This document shows, piece by piece, positions 62,423 to 64,000 of a stretch of DNA of 64,000 bases (position 1 is the stretch's first letter; each line of letters opens with the position of its first letter). This stretch comes from Sphingomonas sp. Y57. Lineage in GTDB: Bacteria; Pseudomonadota; Alphaproteobacteria; Sphingomonadales; Sphingomonadaceae. The notes under the pieces are model-generated. The model saw only the letters and a list, made by a program, of their open reading frames with translations. It was not told the DNA's origin and did not search any database. Position numbers and translations under genes: made by a program. The stretch is from the NCBI RefSeq assembly GCF_001015195.1, contig NZ_LDES01000001.1, forward strand, positions 25,859 through 89,858, written 5' to 3'.

Positions 62423-63946
62423 ATGACCGTCATCATCAAGGAAGCCGACCTGATCGAGAGCATCGCCGATGCGCTCCAGTATATCAGCTATTATCACCCG
62501 ATGGACTATATCAAGGCGCTCGGCGCGGCCTATGAGGCCGAGCAGGGGCCGGCCGCCAAGGACGCGATCGCGCAGATCCTGACCAACAGCCGGATGTGCG
62601 CCGAGGGGCATCGGCCGATCTGCCAGGATACCGGCATCGTCACCGTCTTCATCAAATGGGGCCAGCAGTGCATGCTGGACTCGGAGAAGAGCCTGCAGGA
62701 GGTCGTCGACGAGGGCGTCCGCCGCGCCTATCTCCACCCCGAGAACCGGCTGCGCGCCTCGATCCTGAGGGATCCCGCCTTCAGCCGCGTCAACACCAAG
62801 GACAACACGCCGTCGGTGATGAACGTCGAGATGGTGCCTGGCCACCATGTCGAGGTCGCCGTCGCGGCCAAGGGTGGCGGTTCCGAGAACAAGTCGAAAT
62901 TCGCGATGCTCAACCCGTCGGAGTCGATCGTCGACTGGGTGCTCGAGATGATCCCGAAGATGGGTGCCGGCTGGTGCCCGCCGGGCATGCTCGGCATCGG
63001 CATCGGCGGCACCGCCGAGAAGGCGATGACGATGGCCAAGGAGTCGCTGATGGGCGACATCGACATGGCCCAGCTCAAGGCCCGCGGGCCGCAGAACGAC
63101 ATCGAAAAGCTGCGCATCGAGATCTTCGACAAGGTCAATGCGCTCGGCATCGGCGCGCAGGGCCTGGGCGGACTGTCGACCATCCTCGACGTCAAGATCA
63201 TGGACTATCCGACCCATGCGGCGTCGAAGCCGGTGGCGATGATCCCGAACTGTGCGGCGACCCGCCACGCGCATTTCCACCTCGACGGATCGGGCCCGGC
63301 CTATCTCGATCCGCCGAGCCTGGACGAGTGGCCCAAGGTCGAATGGGCGCCGTCGAAGGAGTCGATCCGCGTCGATCTCGACACGCTGACGCCCGAGGTG
63401 GTGGCGAGCTGGAAGCCGGGTGACCGCCTGCTGCTCAACGGCAAGATGCTCACCGGCCGCGACGCCGCGCACAAGCGCATCCAGGACATGCTCGCCAGGG
63501 GCGAGGAACTGCCGGTCGATTTCAAGGGCCGGGTGATCTACTATGTCGGCCCGGTCGATCCCGTGCGCGACGAGGTCGTCGGCCCGGCGGGCCCGACCAC
63601 CGCGACGCGGATGGACAAGTTCACCGAGATGATGCTCGACCAGACCGGCCTGATCGCGATGGTCGGCAAGGCCGAGCGCGGACCGACCGCGATCGAGGCG
63701 ATCCGCAAGCACAAGGCCGCCTATCTGATGGCGGTGGGCGGCGCGGCCTATCTGGTCGCCCGCGCGATCAAGGGCGCCAAGGTCGTCGGCTTCGCCGATC
63801 TCGGCATGGAGGCGATCTACGAGTTCGACGTGAAGGACATGCCGGTCACCGTCGCGGTCGACGCGACCGGCGAGAGCGTCCACCACACCGCCCCGCTCGT
63901 CTGGCGCGAGAAGATCGCGCGGGAGAAACTGCTCGAAAACGCGTGA
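62423..63946 (+). CDS. fumA: Fumarate hydratase, class I (Fe-S)
   Basis: Citric-acid-cycle step fumarate to L-malate, using an oxygen-sensitive 4Fe-4S cluster. 507 residues, single chain with N-terminal alpha and C-terminal beta domains. Cluster cysteines are in HRPICQDTGIVTVFIKWG (C67), GAGWCPPGMLGIGIGGTAEK (near 187) and PNCAATRHAHFHL (near 277). The C-terminal part has GRDAAHKRIQDMLARGEELP and GPTTATRMDKFTEMMLDQTG. ATG at 62423 with GGAG upstream. Only 54 bp remain to the window edge, with nothing recognised. Confidence 0.96.
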   Translation: MTVIIKEADLIESIADALQYISYYHPMDYIKALGAAYEAEQGPAAKDAIAQILTNSRMCAEGHRPICQDTGIVTVFIKWGQQCMLDSEKSLQEVVDEGVRRAYLHPENRLRASILRDPAFSRVNTKDNTPSVMNVEMVPGHHVEVAVAAKGGGSENKSKFAMLNPSESIVDWVLEMIPKMGAGWCPPGMLGIGIGGTAEKAMTMAKESLMGDIDMAQLKARGPQNDIEKLRIEIFDKVNALGIGAQGLGGLSTILDVKIMDYPTHAASKPVAMIPNCAATRHAHFHLDGSGPAYLDPPSLDEWPKVEWAPSKESIRVDLDTLTPEVVASWKPGDRLLLNGKMLTGRDAAHKRIQDMLARGEELPVDFKGRVIYYVGPVDPVRDEVVGPAGPTTATRMDKFTEMMLDQTGLIAMVGKAERGPTAIEAIRKHKAAYLMAVGGAAYLVARAIKGAKVVGFADLGMEAIYEFDVKDMPVTVAVDATGESVHHTAPLVWREKIAREKLLENA

Positions 63947-64000
63947 TCCTTCGGGCCGGGATGGAGGGTAGGTGGTGAGACTCTCCCGAGATCCCGTGAG

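Overview
The window is a GC-rich stretch of a bacterial chromosome. Gene content points to an alphaproteobacterium of the Sphingomonadales (Sphingomonas/Rhizorhabdus-like): a 180-kDa-type NAD-glutamate dehydrogenase, a TonB-dependent receptor with a linked oxidoreductase, EI24 and PspC proteins, a deoxyhypusine-synthase-like gene beside an ornithine decarboxylase, and dispersed short palindromic repeats. The genus is an inference. Most of the window is ordinary core and accessory chromosome. The far left edge is the end of an integrated element: an integrase gene starts about 170 bp from a tRNA-Thr(CGU) gene and runs off the window.

Layout. 1-0.6 kb: integrase and tRNA-Thr. 0.7-10.8 kb: a PAS-like orphan, gdhB, a membrane-anchored flavoreductase, an OafA-type acyltransferase and a TetR regulator. 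10.9-15.9 kb: a divergent locus with a Tat-exported spermidine-dehydrogenase-like flavoprotein facing a TonB receptor and an NTF2-like secreted protein, with palindromes at both promoters. 15.9-17.8 kb: an orphan receiver domain and a soluble chemoreceptor. 17.9-25.8 kb: a complete five-step histidine utilisation locus, hutIHGUD diverging from hutFC, with a HutC-type operator between. 25.8-34.8 kb: small lipoprotein, zinc metallopeptidase, histidine phosphatase, NAD(P)HX dehydratase, L-lactate dehydrogenase, nitroreductase, DUF885 hydrolase, enoyl-CoA hydratase and a second N-formylglutamate-amidohydrolase-like protein.

35.0-36.2 kb: a cold-shock operon with a csp gene, an extra infA and two very small proteins, one of only 45 residues. 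36.2-43.9 kb: EI24 protein, LysR regulator and a divergent tripartite RND efflux operon. 44.0-46.5 kb: a tight three-gene operon of exported proteins around an M48 peptidase, function unknown. 46.6-53.6 kb: ilvD, a divergent LysR regulator, a lipoprotein whose start lies in a repeat element, bifunctional nnrE-nnrD, rlmD, a MAPEG protein and a BLUF photosensor. 53.7-56.1 kb: polyamine operon (decarboxylase plus deoxyhypusine-synthase-like enzyme). 56.3-64 kb: CDF metal transporter, wecB, PspC protein, acyltransferase, GMC oxidoreductase with small partner, and class I fumarase.

How genes work together. The Hut pathway turns histidine into glutamate, formate and two ammonia, and gdhB can deaminate that glutamate to 2-oxoglutarate. 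Fumarase and lactate dehydrogenase feed central metabolism. The decarboxylase/DHS-like pair most probably makes putrescine and then homospermidine, a polyamine typical of Sphingomonas. Two separate genes encode NAD(P)HX dehydratase. Repeats of several palindromic families sit in intergenic gaps, several acting as terminators. No CRISPR array, rRNA, complete transposon or classical defence system was seen. The best candidates for undescribed biology are the TonB/oxidoreductase locus with its palindromes, the three-gene M48 operon and the cold-shock micro-protein operon.
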